DNA of 64,000 nt, from the NCBI RefSeq assembly GCF_947488945.1, contig NZ_CANLBS010000017.1, forward strand, positions 62,001-126,000. The letters run 5' to 3'. A model generated the notes under the pieces. The model ran no database searches. It had not been told where the DNA came from and saw only the letters and a list, made by a program, of their open reading frames with translations. Positions within the stretch are counted from its first letter, which is position 1. The number at the start of each line of letters is the position of its first letter. Positions 16,908-27,600 of the stretch are shown in pieces. A program made the position numbers and the translations under genes. This DNA comes from an uncultured Streptomyces sp. (lineage in GTDB: Bacteria; Actinomycetota; Actinomycetes; Streptomycetales; Streptomycetaceae).

Positions 16908-17008
16908 AGGCGGGGACGGCGGCCGGAAGGCGAAGAGAGGGTTGCTGCTACCGGTCCCGCGCCGACGCGAGATGGCGTCGAAGTGAACGGTGCGCAAGGG
17001 GAGTTCAT

Positions 17009-17022
17009 CGTTCCGGGGAACG
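17009..17022. promoter_or_regulatory. perfect palindrome upstream of LamG gene
   Basis: CGTTCC-GG-GGAACG is a perfect inverted repeat about 80 bases before the LamG start, inside the only untranslated space (16908-17102). It may be an operator; the AT-richer run ATAAGTTTTC at 17051-17060 could be part of the promoter. Confidence 0.35.
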
Positions 17023-17102
17023 GAATTCGCGCTTCCGACCCGCGGCGCTCATAAGTTTTCTCCGCTCAGTGATCTTGTGTCGAGGGTGGGGGAGTGCGAC
17101 GG

Positions 17103-20100
17103 ATGCGGTTCGGTGCCGGAAGACGTGGGAGAACGGGCAGGGGGGTGGCGCTCGGCGTGGGCGTCGCCCTGGCGGCGGGGCTGCTGCAGATGGGAGCGCT
17201 CCCGCAGGCCGTGGCGGCCGGCCCGCAGCCCGCCGCGCGGGCCGTGCAGTCCCCGACGGCCCCGGCGGAGGGACCCGGTGCCATGGCGGCGGCCTCCGAG
17301 GACGAGGCGTTCGCCGCGGCGGCCCGGACCGGCCGGAAGGTCGAGGTGGCCTCCCTGCGGGGGGAGAGCAGCGAGGTCTGGGCCACCCCTGAAGGCGACC
17401 TGGAGGCGCGGGAGTACCTGCGCCCGGTGCGGACCCGGATCGACGGCGAGTGGCGGCCGATCGACACGGATCTCGCCCCGTCCGGCGACGGGATGGTCGC
17501 TCCCGGCGCCGCCACCGTCGGTCTCGGGTTCTCCGGCGGCGGCGAGAAGGTTCCGCTCGTGCGCATGGAGCGGGCCGGGCGGACGCTGGAGCTCGCGTGG
17601 CCCGGCGCCGTCCCCGCGCCCCTGCTTGACGCGAGCATGGCAACATATGCGGACATCCTGCCGGACGTCGACCTGCGGCTCACCGCGCTCGTCGACGGTT
17701 TCACGCAGCTGCTCGTGGTCAAGTCGGCCGAGGCCGCACGGAGTCCGGAACTCGCCGCGCTGCGGCTGCGGCTCAGCGCCGACGGCATGGCGGTCGAGGA
17801 GACCGCCACCGGCGGCCTGCGGGCGGTCGACGAGGGCGCGGGCGGTGTCGTCTTCGAAGCGCCGACCCCGGTGATGTGGGACTCCAGCGGCGGCGGCCAG
17901 GCCGCCGAGGGCGCCGAAGGCGCGTCCACGGCCTCCCTCGCCCGGACGGCGACCGCCGCGGAGCCCGCGGCCGGCGCCGAGGACCCGGCCGCCGGAGAGT
18001 CCGGCCGCCTGGAGCAGGTCGGCGTGGACATCGCCGGGGACGGCGCCGAACTGGTCCTCACCCCCGACCACGACCTGCTGACCGGATCCGGCACCGTCTA
18101 CCCCGTCTACATCGACCCCCAGTGGTATTCCCCGAAGGCCACCTCCTGGACCATGGCGTCCAGGTACTGGGCGAGTTCCCCGCAGTGGAAGTTCAACGGC
18201 GAATCGGACGCGGGCCTCGGCTACTGCGGCTGGGCCTACTGCGCGCCCTACGACGTGAAGCGGCTCTTCTACCAGATCCCGACCACCAGGTTCGCCGGCC
18301 GGACCATCCTCTCCGCCGAGTTCGTCGTCCGCGAGACCTACGCGGCCTCCTGCGACAACCGCGAAGTGCAGATCTGGCGCACCAAGGGCATCAACTCCTC
18401 CACCACCTGGAACAGCCAGAACGCCTCCGGCTTCTGGGCCGACCATCTGCAGACCCGCAGCTTCGCCCACGGATACGACGGCTGCGCCGCGGCCGACGCC
18501 GAGTTCGACGTCAAGTCCGCGGTGGCACAGGCCGCGGCCGCCAAGTGGTCGCAGATCACCTTCGGGCTGCGGGCCACCAGCGAAGACGACCGCTACACCT
18601 GGAAGCGGTTCTCCGACGACGCCTACCTGCGCGTGCGGTACAACCGCGCCCCCGACAAGATCAAGCTGTCGCAGCTCACCATGAGCCCCGGCGGACCGTG
18701 CGTGGCCTCGGACAAGATGGTCCGCATCCGCTCCACCGCGACGGTCCGCGCCAACAACGTCACCGACCCCGACGGGGACACCGTCTCCGTGCAGTTCCAG
18801 GCGTCCTGGGACTCGGGCGACGGAGCCGGGTGGAAGGCCCGCTACACCTCGGCCCGCACCACCGCCAAGAAGAGCGGGTCGGACTTCTCCCTGGTGCTGC
18901 CCGGCAGCATCCCCAAGAACAGGCACGTCGACTGGCACGTCCGCTCCTACGACGGAGCGCAGTGGTCGGCGTGGAGCTACACGGGCGCCCACGGCTGCCA
19001 CTTCATGTACGACACGTCCGTGCCCGTCGGCCCGGTGATCGACTCCGCCCAGTACGGGGAGTCCGATCCCGACCATCCCGACGACCCCTGGTGGGACGGT
19101 GTCGGTAGGTACGGCACCTTCTCCGTGGACACCACGTCCACCGACGTCACCAAGTACTGGTTCGGCGTCAACGCGGCGCCCAGCAGCGCCCACACGCTCA
19201 CCACCACGGGCGGCGGGCTCAAGACGATGACCTTCATGCCGACCAGGCCCGGCGTCAACTTCATCACCGCGCAGGCCTTCGACGCCGCCGGCAACGGCTC
19301 GGAACCCACCACGTACACCTTCCGCGTCCGCTCCGGCCAGCCCGACCGGCTGACCTGGCAGATGGACGAGCAGGCGGGGGCGACCGCCGTGGCCGGAGCG
19401 GGCGGCGCCTGGCCGGCCGCGCTGCACGGAGCCACGCCCGGCGGCGCCGGCGTGTCCGGCAAGGCCCTCGGCTTCGACGGCGTCGACGACTGGGCAGCCA
19501 GCGATTCGCCCGTACTCAACACCGGCAAGAGCTTCTCGGTGTCCCTGTGGGCCAAGCTCCCCGGCACCGATCCGGGCCGCCCGGTCATCGCGCTGTCCCA
19601 GTCCGGCCAGAACAACAGCGGCTACGAGATCTACTACTCCTCCGCCCTGGGCGGCTGGGTGTTCCTGCGGCACTCGGACGACGCCGCCTCCGGAAGCACC
19701 TCCACCCGGGCCGTCCAGCCGCCCTGTGCCACCGGTGACACCGCCTGCACCACCGCCCGGCTGGGGCAGTGGACCCACCTCGTCGGGGTCTTCGACAACC
19801 CCAACCACCTGCTCAAGCTGTACGTGAACGGCAAGCTGGCCGGCACCGCCCCGTACACCAACCCCTGGGACGCGCGGGGCGGAACCCTGATGGGTGCGGC
19901 ACGCCACTGGGGTGAACTCGCCAACTTCTTCCCCGGCACCCTCGACGACGTCCAGCTCTTCGACTACCAGCTCACCGACCCGCAGGCCGCCCGGCTCGCG
20001 ACCGGGCAGCCGGCGAACACGGGCCGTCCGGCCAAGCTGGTCCTGCCCCTGGACGAGGAGGCGGGAGCCACCGAGGTGACCGGCCGCGGCCAGGCGGCCG

Positions 20101-21470
20101 ACGCGACGCTGAAGGGCGGCGCCGTCACCGGAACCACCGGGGTGAGCGGACGGGCGGTGACCTTCGACGGCGTCGACGACCACGCCACCACCGGCCGCCC
20201 CCTGCTGGACACCTTCCAGAGCTTCGCGGTCTCCACCTGGGTGCGGCTACCGAAGGACAAACCGGCCAGAGCGATGACCGTGGCGTCACAACTCGGCTCC
20301 GTGCGACGCAATTTCGAGCTGTACCACTCCTCCGCCCTCGGCGGCTGGGTGTTCTCCCGGACCGACGCCGACACGGCCGACGCCGCCATCGTCCGCGCCA
20401 CCCAGACCGCCTGTCCCGAGAACACCAACTGCGCCGCGGGCCGGTTCGGCGAGTGGAACCACGTCGTGGGCGTCTACGACGCCGACGCCGGCAGACTGCT
20501 GCTCTACGTCAACGGCGTGCTGCAGGCCAGCACCGCCTTCACCGCCCGTCTGTCGTCCGAGGGGCCGCTCACCATCGGCAGCGGCCTCGACCCGAACGGC
20601 ACGGTCACCAGCCCGCTCAAGGGCGACACCGACGACGTACGGCTGTACGACCGCGCCGTCTCCGGCGACGAGGTCCGCCAGCTGTTCAAGCAGCGTCCCC
20701 AGGTGGGCTCCCGCTGGAAGTTCGAGTCGGCCGCCGGCACCCCGCCGGCCACCCCCGACGCGTCGGCGGCGGGCGCCGGGATGACCCTCTACAACGGGGC
20801 CGCCACCGGATCGGGCTGGGTGGACGGCGGCCTCACCCTGGACGGCGTCAACGACTACGCGGCCACCGCCACCGGCGTGCCCACGGTCGACACCGGCGCC
20901 AGCTTCACCGTCAGCGCCTTCGTCCAGGCCGCCGCCCAGCCCACCGGGAACGTCACCCTGCTCAGCGCGCCCGGCACCACCAGGAGCGCCCTCGCCGTCC
21001 GGTACGTGCCCGGCGCGGCGGCGGACGGCGACCCCGGACGCTGGCGCATCGAGACCGCCGACGCCGACAAGGCCGACGCCCTCACCACCCAGGTCGACAA
21101 CGGTCAGTTCTTCACCGTCCAGGAATGGACCCACCTCGCGGTCGTCTACGACGGCTTCGCCCGCGAACTGCAGCTCTACGTCAACGGCGAACTGCAGGAC
21201 GTGGCGTGCGCGGACACCGACGAGAACGGCGAGCCGGACGTGTCCGGCTGCACCGACACCGACTCCTCCGGTGAGGACGTCGTGACGTTCAAGGCCACGC
21301 AGAACCTCCAGCTCGGCCGCGCGAAGACAGGTGCGAGCACCTGGGGCGAGTACTTCCCCGGCACCGTGTCCGACCTCTGGACCTTCCAGGGGGCTCTCAC
21401 GCCCACCCAGATCAGCCATCTCGCCGTCGGCATGCCCGGCGTGGAGACCGCCGTGCCCAGCGGCGACTGA
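17103..21470 (+). CDS. giant secreted LamG/DNRLRE-type protein, three LamG domains
   Basis: About 1,455 residues. An Arg-rich N-terminus and a hydrophobic helix ending near PQAVAAG form a Sec signal peptide. An N-terminal conserved module follows (about 55-330), then a DNRLRE-like beta domain with paired Cys (about 340-520: WTMASRYW, VKRLFYQIPT, RTKGINSSTTWNS), then a fibronectin-like linker. Three concanavalin-like LamG domains lie at about 747-960, 976-1190 and 1202-1450, each with the F/LDGVD/NDYA core and an LYVNG strand. I prefer the ATG at 17103 over the GTG at 17094 because the GGGGGA ribosome site abuts the GTG. It is immediately upstream of the RHS gene with a similar signal peptide, so they probably work together at the cell surface. 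Confidence 0.88.
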   Translation: MRFGAGRRGRTGRGVALGVGVALAAGLLQMGALPQAVAAGPQPAARAVQSPTAPAEGPGAMAAASEDEAFAAAARTGRKVEVASLRGESSEVWATPEGDLEAREYLRPVRTRIDGEWRPIDTDLAPSGDGMVAPGAATVGLGFSGGGEKVPLVRMERAGRTLELAWPGAVPAPLLDASMATYADILPDVDLRLTALVDGFTQLLVVKSAEAARSPELAALRLRLSADGMAVEETATGGLRAVDEGAGGVVFEAPTPVMWDSSGGGQAAEGAEGASTASLARTATAAEPAAGAEDPAAGESGRLEQVGVDIAGDGAELVLTPDHDLLTGSGTVYPVYIDPQWYSPKATSWTMASRYWASSPQWKFNGESDAGLGYCGWAYCAPYDVKRLFYQIPTTRFAGRTILSAEFVVRETYAASCDNREVQIWRTKGINSSTTWNSQNASGFWADHLQTRSFAHGYDGCAAADAEFDVKSAVAQAAAAKWSQITFGLRATSEDDRYTWKRFSDDAYLRVRYNRAPDKIKLSQLTMSPGGPCVASDKMVRIRSTATVRANNVTDPDGDTVSVQFQASWDSGDGAGWKARYTSARTTAKKSGSDFSLVLPGSIPKNRHVDWHVRSYDGAQWSAWSYTGAHGCHFMYDTSVPVGPVIDSAQYGESDPDHPDDPWWDGVGRYGTFSVDTTSTDVTKYWFGVNAAPSSAHTLTTTGGGLKTMTFMPTRPGVNFITAQAFDAAGNGSEPTTYTFRVRSGQPDRLTWQMDEQAGATAVAGAGGAWPAALHGATPGGAGVSGKALGFDGVDDWAASDSPVLNTGKSFSVSLWAKLPGTDPGRPVIALSQSGQNNSGYEIYYSSALGGWVFLRHSDDAASGSTSTRAVQPPCATGDTACTTARLGQWTHLVGVFDNPNHLLKLYVNGKLAGTAPYTNPWDARGGTLMGAARHWGELANFFPGTLDDVQLFDYQLTDPQAARLATGQPANTGRPAKLVLPLDEEAGATEVTGRGQAADATLKGGAVTGTTGVSGRAVTFDGVDDHATTGRPLLDTFQSFAVSTWVRLPKDKPARAMTVASQLGSVRRNFELYHSSALGGWVFSRTDADTADAAIVRATQTACPENTNCAAGRFGEWNHVVGVYDADAGRLLLYVNGVLQASTAFTARLSSEGPLTIGSGLDPNGTVTSPLKGDTDDVRLYDRAVSGDEVRQLFKQRPQVGSRWKFESAAGTPPATPDASAAGAGMTLYNGAATGSGWVDGGLTLDGVNDYAATATGVPTVDTGASFTVSAFVQAAAQPTGNVTLLSAPGTTRSALAVRYVPGAAADGDPGRWRIETADADKADALTTQVDNGQFFTVQEWTHLAVVYDGFARELQLYVNGELQDVACADTDENGEPDVSGCTDTDSSGEDVVTFKATQNLQLGRAKTGASTWGEYFPGTVSDLWTFQGALTPTQISHLAVGMPGVETAVPSGD

Positions 21471-21497
21471 CCCCGTCCGCCCGCCGGACCACCCGCA

Positions 21498-21520
21498 CCC
21501 GCCGCCCGACAGGCGGCGGG
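21498..21520 (+). terminator. hairpin between LamG and RHS genes
   Basis: CCCGCCGCC and GGCGGCGGG are perfect 9-bp arms around CGACA, 27 bases after the LamG stop. It may end the LamG transcript or attenuate read-through into the RHS gene. Confidence 0.5.
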
Positions 21521-21602
21521 CGCGGGCCCGGCCCGCCCGCACCGCCACGCCACCCAGTCCGAGGCACCCGGCACCGCGCTCGGGGGACCACGAGGGATGA
21601 CC

Positions 21603-24600
21603 ATGAGACCCGGACCACGAAGTACCTTCCGCCTGCCGCAGGCCCTGCGGCGCAGAATCGCCCTGGCCACCGCCTCCGTCCTGACGGCCGGCCTGCTCCA
21701 GGGGATGGCCGCCCCGGCGGTCGCCGAGGCCTGGCGCACACCCGAACTGCCCGCCGCCGAGAAACCGCTGCCCGGCGGCCCCGCCGGCGGGGCCGTGGCC
21801 CGCAAGGTCACGAAGGGCCCCCGCACCCCGCAGCGGCCTCCGGCCACCGCCTGGCCCGAGGCCGGCTCGGCGACCGTCGAACTGCCGCCGGCCGGGAGGG
21901 GAACGGCGAAGTCCGCCCTCCGGGCCGGGAAGCTCCCCCTCACCCTCGGCACCCGGGCCGAGGACGGGGAGCACGCGGCCACCGGCGAAGTCGCCGCGCG
22001 CGTGCTCGACCGCGCCTTCGCCGACGAGGCCGGAGTGGACGGACCCGTCTTCACCCTCCGGGCCGGCCGCGCGCAGGACGCCGGCACGGTCCGGGCCGGG
22101 ATCGACTACTCCTCCTTCGCCGACGCCTACGGCGGCGGTTACGCGAGCCGGCTGACACTGGTCCGGCTGCCCGCCTGCGTGCTGACCAGCCCCCAGGAGG
22201 CCCGCTGCCGCACGGCCGAACCGGTCGAGACGGTCAACGACGGCGAACGGCGGACGCTCACCGCCGACGCCGTCCCCCTGAGCGCCTCCTCGGCCACCGT
22301 CCTCGCCGCCGTCGCGGACACCGGCGGCGGACTGGGCGACTACAAGGCGACGTCCCTGGCCGCCTCCGCCACCTGGAGCACCGACCTCAACAGCGGTTCC
22401 TTCGGCTGGTCCTACCCGATGGCGGTGCCCCAGGTCCCCGGCGGACTCGTCCCGAACCTCGCCCTCTCCTACTCCTCCGGCTCGGTCGACGGCCGCACCG
22501 GCAACACCAACAACCAGTCCTCCTGGGTCGGAGACGGATTCGACCTCTCGCCCGGCTTCATCGAGCGCCGCTACAAGAGCTGCTCCGACGACGACGTCGA
22601 GAACGCCGACGGCAACACCCCCGGCGACCTCTGCTGGGGCTACGACAACGCGGTCCTCCAGCTCAACGGCACCGGCGGCGAACTGGTGCCCGCGGGCACC
22701 GACTCCTGGAAGCTGAAGACCGACGACGGCACCCGGATCGACCGGCTGCGCGGCACCGCCACCGACGTCCGCTCCAACGGCGCCCGCGACGACGAGTACT
22801 GGCGCGTCACCACCCCCGACGGCACCCGGTACTTCTTCGGCTACAACCGGCTGCCCGGCTGGGCCAGTGGCAAGGAGACCACCGACTCCACCTGGACCAC
22901 GCCCGTCTTCGGCGACGACACCGGCGAACCCTGCCACGCCTCCGCGTTCGCCGACTCCTGGTGCCAGCAGGGCTACCGCTGGAACCTCGACTACGTGGTG
23001 GACACCCACGGCAACGCCGCCGCCTACTACTACGACAAGGAGGCCAACTCCTACGGCCGCAACCTCAAGGCGGCCGACGACACCCCCTACGTCCGCGGCG
23101 GCACCCTGGACCGCATCGAGTACGGCCTGCGGTCCACCAGCGTCTACTCGGCCCAGGCCCTCGCCAAGGTCGACTTCACCAGCTCCGAGCGCTGCCTCCC
23201 GGCCACCGGCACCACCTGCGCCGACATCACCAAGGACGCCTTCGCCTGGTACGACACCCCCTGGGACCTGAACTGCACGGCGGGCACCGACTGCGACGAC
23301 GGCCGCTTCTCCCCGGCGTTCTTCACCCGCAAGCGGCTCACCGGCGTCACCACCGAGGTCCTCGCCGCCGGCGCGTACGCCAAGGTCGACGGCTGGACGC
23401 TCGGCCACCGCTGGGGCCAGGCCGACGTCGACTACCAACTCCTGCTCGACTCCGTCCAGCGCACCGGCCACGACGGCACGGCCTCCGTCACCCTGCCGAA
23501 GGTCACCTTCGCCTACACCCAGCTCGCCAACCGGCTCGACGAGACCGGTGACGGCTTCGCGCCCTTCATCAAGGCACGGCTCTCCGGCATCGCCGACGAG
23601 TCCGGCGGCCAGCTCGACGTCGGCTACTCCGCCCCCGCCTGCGCCGCGGGCGCGACGCCCGTCCCGGAGACCAACACCACCCGCTGCTTCCCGCAGTACA
23701 TCGGCGGCAGCTCCACCGACGACCCGGTGCGGCAGTGGTTCAACAAGTACGTCGTGGCCACCGTCACCGCCACCGACCGCACCGGCGGCTCCCCGGACCA
23801 GGTCACCATGTACGACTACCTGGACGGCGCTGCCTGGCACTACGACGACACCGACGGCATGACCCAGGAGAAGTTCAAGACCTGGTCCGACTGGCGCGGC
23901 TACGGCCACGTACGCGTGCGCACCGGCGGTCAGGGCGGTGCCGCGGCCATGCGGACCCAGGCCGACACCTACTTCCTGCGGGGCATGGACGGCGACCGGA
24001 AGAACACCGCCGGCGGCACCAAGAGCGTCAGCGTCACCCTCGGAACCGGGGAGGGCGACGCCCTCGCCGACCACTCCTCGTCCGCCGGCTTCGCCTACAA
24101 GACGGTCACCTACTCCGGGTCCGGAGGCAAGGTCCTCGGCAAGACGGTGAGCCGGCCCTGGCACAGGGAGACCGCGAAGAAGGTCCGGGACTGGGGTACC
24201 GTCACCGCCGATCTCTCCGGCACCGAGAACACCCGGACCTGGACCTCCCTGGACGACGGCGCCGGCGCCGCGTGGCGGACCACGTCCACCAGCAACGCCT
24301 TCGACGCGGCCACCGGCCAGGTCACCCGTACCGACGACGCCGGCGACACCGCGACCGCCGCCGACGACCAGTGCACGCGCACCACCTACGCGGCCGGCAG
24401 CGCCGTCGTCGCCACGCCCGTCCGCGTCGAGACGGTGGCCAAGGCCTGCGACGCCGCCACGGTGGACCGGCCCGCCGACGTCGTCTCCGACACCCGCACG
24501 GCCTACGACGGCGGCGCCTACGGCGCCGCGGCGAGCAAGGGCGACGCCACCCGCGTCGCCAAGCTGAAGAAGTACGACGGCACCACCGCCGTCTACCTGG

Positions 24601-27600
24601 AGTCCGGCTCCACCTACGACGTCTACGGGCGGACGCTCACCAGCACCGACCTGACCGCCGACGTCACGGTCACCTCCGCGGGCACGCTGACGCGTACCGC
24701 ACGCGGCGACGGCCGGACCACCACCACCGCGTACACGCCCACCACGGGCCTCGCCACCGGCTCGACCGTCACCAACCCGCCCGTCGTCCCCGGCGACAGC
24801 ACCACCGCGACGACCGCCTCGCAGACCTTCGAACCCCTGCGCGGCCTGCCGCTGACCGCGACGGACACCAACGGCAAGGTCACCTCCTACGCCTACGACC
24901 CGCTGGGCCGCGCCACCAAGGTGTGGCTGCCCGACCGGACCACCACCCAGGTCCCGAGCTACGAGTTCACCTACACCGTCGCCGACGGCAAGGCGGTCGC
25001 CGTCGGCACCAGGACCATCGGCAACGACGGTGCCCAGGTGACCTCGTACGTCCTCTACGACGGCTTCCTGCGCGCCCGCCAGACCCAGGCGCCGGGACCC
25101 GGGGACGGCACCCTGCTCACCGACACCTTCTACGACGAACGCGGCCTGACGGCCAAGGAGTTCGCCCCCTACTACACGGACACCACCGCCCCGTCCACCA
25201 CGCTCTTCCGGCTGGACGACGCGCTCGCCGTCGAGACCCAGACCTGGTACGCCTACGACGGCCTCGGGCGCCCGACGGAACAACGCCGGGTCGCCGGCAA
25301 CGGCGACGGCGGCAAGGTCCTCGGCGTGACCAGAACGATCTACGGCGGGGACCGGACCACCGTGATCCCGCCGGTGGGCGGCACCGCCACCACCACCGTC
25401 ACCGACGCCCGCGGCAACACCACCGAACTGCGCACGCTCCACGCGCGCGACGCGGACGCCGCCTACGACACGACGGCCTACGCCTACTCGCAGCGCGGTG
25501 AGATGACCAGCACCACCGACCCGGCGGGCAACGCCTGGACCTGGACCTACGACCCCCTGGGCCGTCTCACCGACACCACCGACCCCGACAAGGGGGCCAC
25601 GCACCACACCTACGACGACCGCGGGCTGCTCTCCACCTCCAAGGACGCCCGCAACACCGTCCTCGCGCACGTGTACGACGGTCAGGGCCGCGAGACCGAG
25701 CTGCGCGAGGGATCCAGCACCGGCACCCTGCGGGCCAAGTGGGTCTACGACACCGTCAGCGGGGCCAAGGGCCACCTCGCCGAGTCGATCCGCTACAGCG
25801 GCGGCCAGGCGTACAGCACCAAGGTGCTGGCCTACGACCGGCTCTACCGGCCGCTGCGCACCTCGGTCACCGTCCCCGCCACCGAAGGCGCGCTGGCCGG
25901 CACCTACCTGTCCGCCACCACGTACAAGGCGTCCGGCCTGGTCGAGGGCGTCGGATACCCCAAGGCCGGATCGCTGGCGGCCACCACCACGGCCTACACG
26001 TACGAGGACGACACGCTCCGCCCGATCGCGGTCAGCGGCCCGCAGAACCTCAGCGCCGGCACCTCCTACAGCTACACCGGCAAGCCGCTGCAGTACACCT
26101 TCTCCGCGAGCGGCGGGAAGGCGACGTACGAGACCAACAGCTACCAGTGGGGCACCCAGCGGCTGGCGACCTCCCGGGTCGACCGGCAGGACGTCGCCGG
26201 CACCGACCAGGCCAACACCTACACCTACGACGAGGCCGGAAACGTCCTGTCCGTCTCGGACACCTCCCGCTCCGGCACCGACAACCAGTGCTTCGCCCAC
26301 GACTACCTGGGCCGCACGACCGAGGCGTGGACGCAGTCCACGGCCGTCTGCGCGACCGCACCCAGCACCGCCGTCCTCGGCGGCCCCGCCCCCTACTGGG
26401 ACTCCTACACCTACGACGTGGTCGGCAACCGGCTCACCGAGACCGGACACGCCACCGGGGCCGGCGCCGACAGCCTGCGGACCTACCACTACCCGCAGCC
26501 CGGCTCGCACCGCCTGTCCTCGGTGGACACCGAGACCGGCACGGTGAAGTCCACCGACAGCTTCGGCTACGACGAGACAGGCGACACCAAGACCCGCCTC
26601 CTCGGAAACGGCACCTCCCAGACCCTCGACTGGGACGCCGAGGGCCACCTGGCCAAGGTCACCGAGCCGGTGGAGGGCGGCACCGCCAAGGTCACGGAGT
26701 ACCTGTACGACACCGACGGCAACCGGCTGATCGGGCGCAGCCCCACGGAGACCACCCTCTACCTCGGCACCACCGAGATCACGCTGGCCAAGGGCGGCAC
26801 GACGGCCAAGGGCACCCGGTACTTCGACCTCGGCGGCGGCCATCAGGCGGTCCAGACCGACGACGGCAGGATCACCTTCACCCTGGCCGACCACCACGGC
26901 ACCGCCCAACTGGCCGTCGACGCCGCCGGCCAGGCGCTCACCCAGCGGCGCACCAAGCCCTTCGGTGGCACCCGCGGCACCGGACCCGCGAACTGGCCCG
27001 GTACCAGGGGCTTCGTCGGCGGGACCACCGACGCCTCCACCGGGCTCACCCATCTCGGCGCCCGTGAGTACGACCCGGCCACGGGACGGTTCCTGTCGGT
27101 CGACCCGCTGTTCACCGCCGACGACCCGCAGCAGATGCACGGCTACACCTACGCCGCCAACAACCCGGTGACCCATTCCGACCCGGCGGGCACGGAGATC
27201 GGCTCCCGGCCCAACTCCTGCCAGTACAGCCTCGCCAACTGCGACAAGAAGACCCAGGAGGCGGTCGGCTACGACCCGAAGACCGGCACGACCGACTACC
27301 GCCGCGGCACCGACTACAAGAAGCAGCAGAAGTCGAAGAAGGTCTGGGTCGCCGACAACACCCCGGTGACCAACGACATCGACAAGCTGTCCGACTACTG
27401 GGCCAGCGCGATGGACGGGGAGTTCACCGACGACTTCTGGTACAACCCGGTCTACGAGTCGGCCGACGAGGGCTCCGCCTGCTACGGACGCGAGGGCTGC
27501 CGCCAGGCGTACCTCTACGTGCTGCACGGCGGGAACGACGTGGAGAAGGCCAAGGAGATCGCGGCCACCTACTGCGCCCACCAGCCGAAGACCTGCGCGG

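Noticed and set aside
17049..20183. Long minus-strand open frame under the LamG gene
   Set aside because: Composition typical of antisense of high-GC genes and no recognisable domain.
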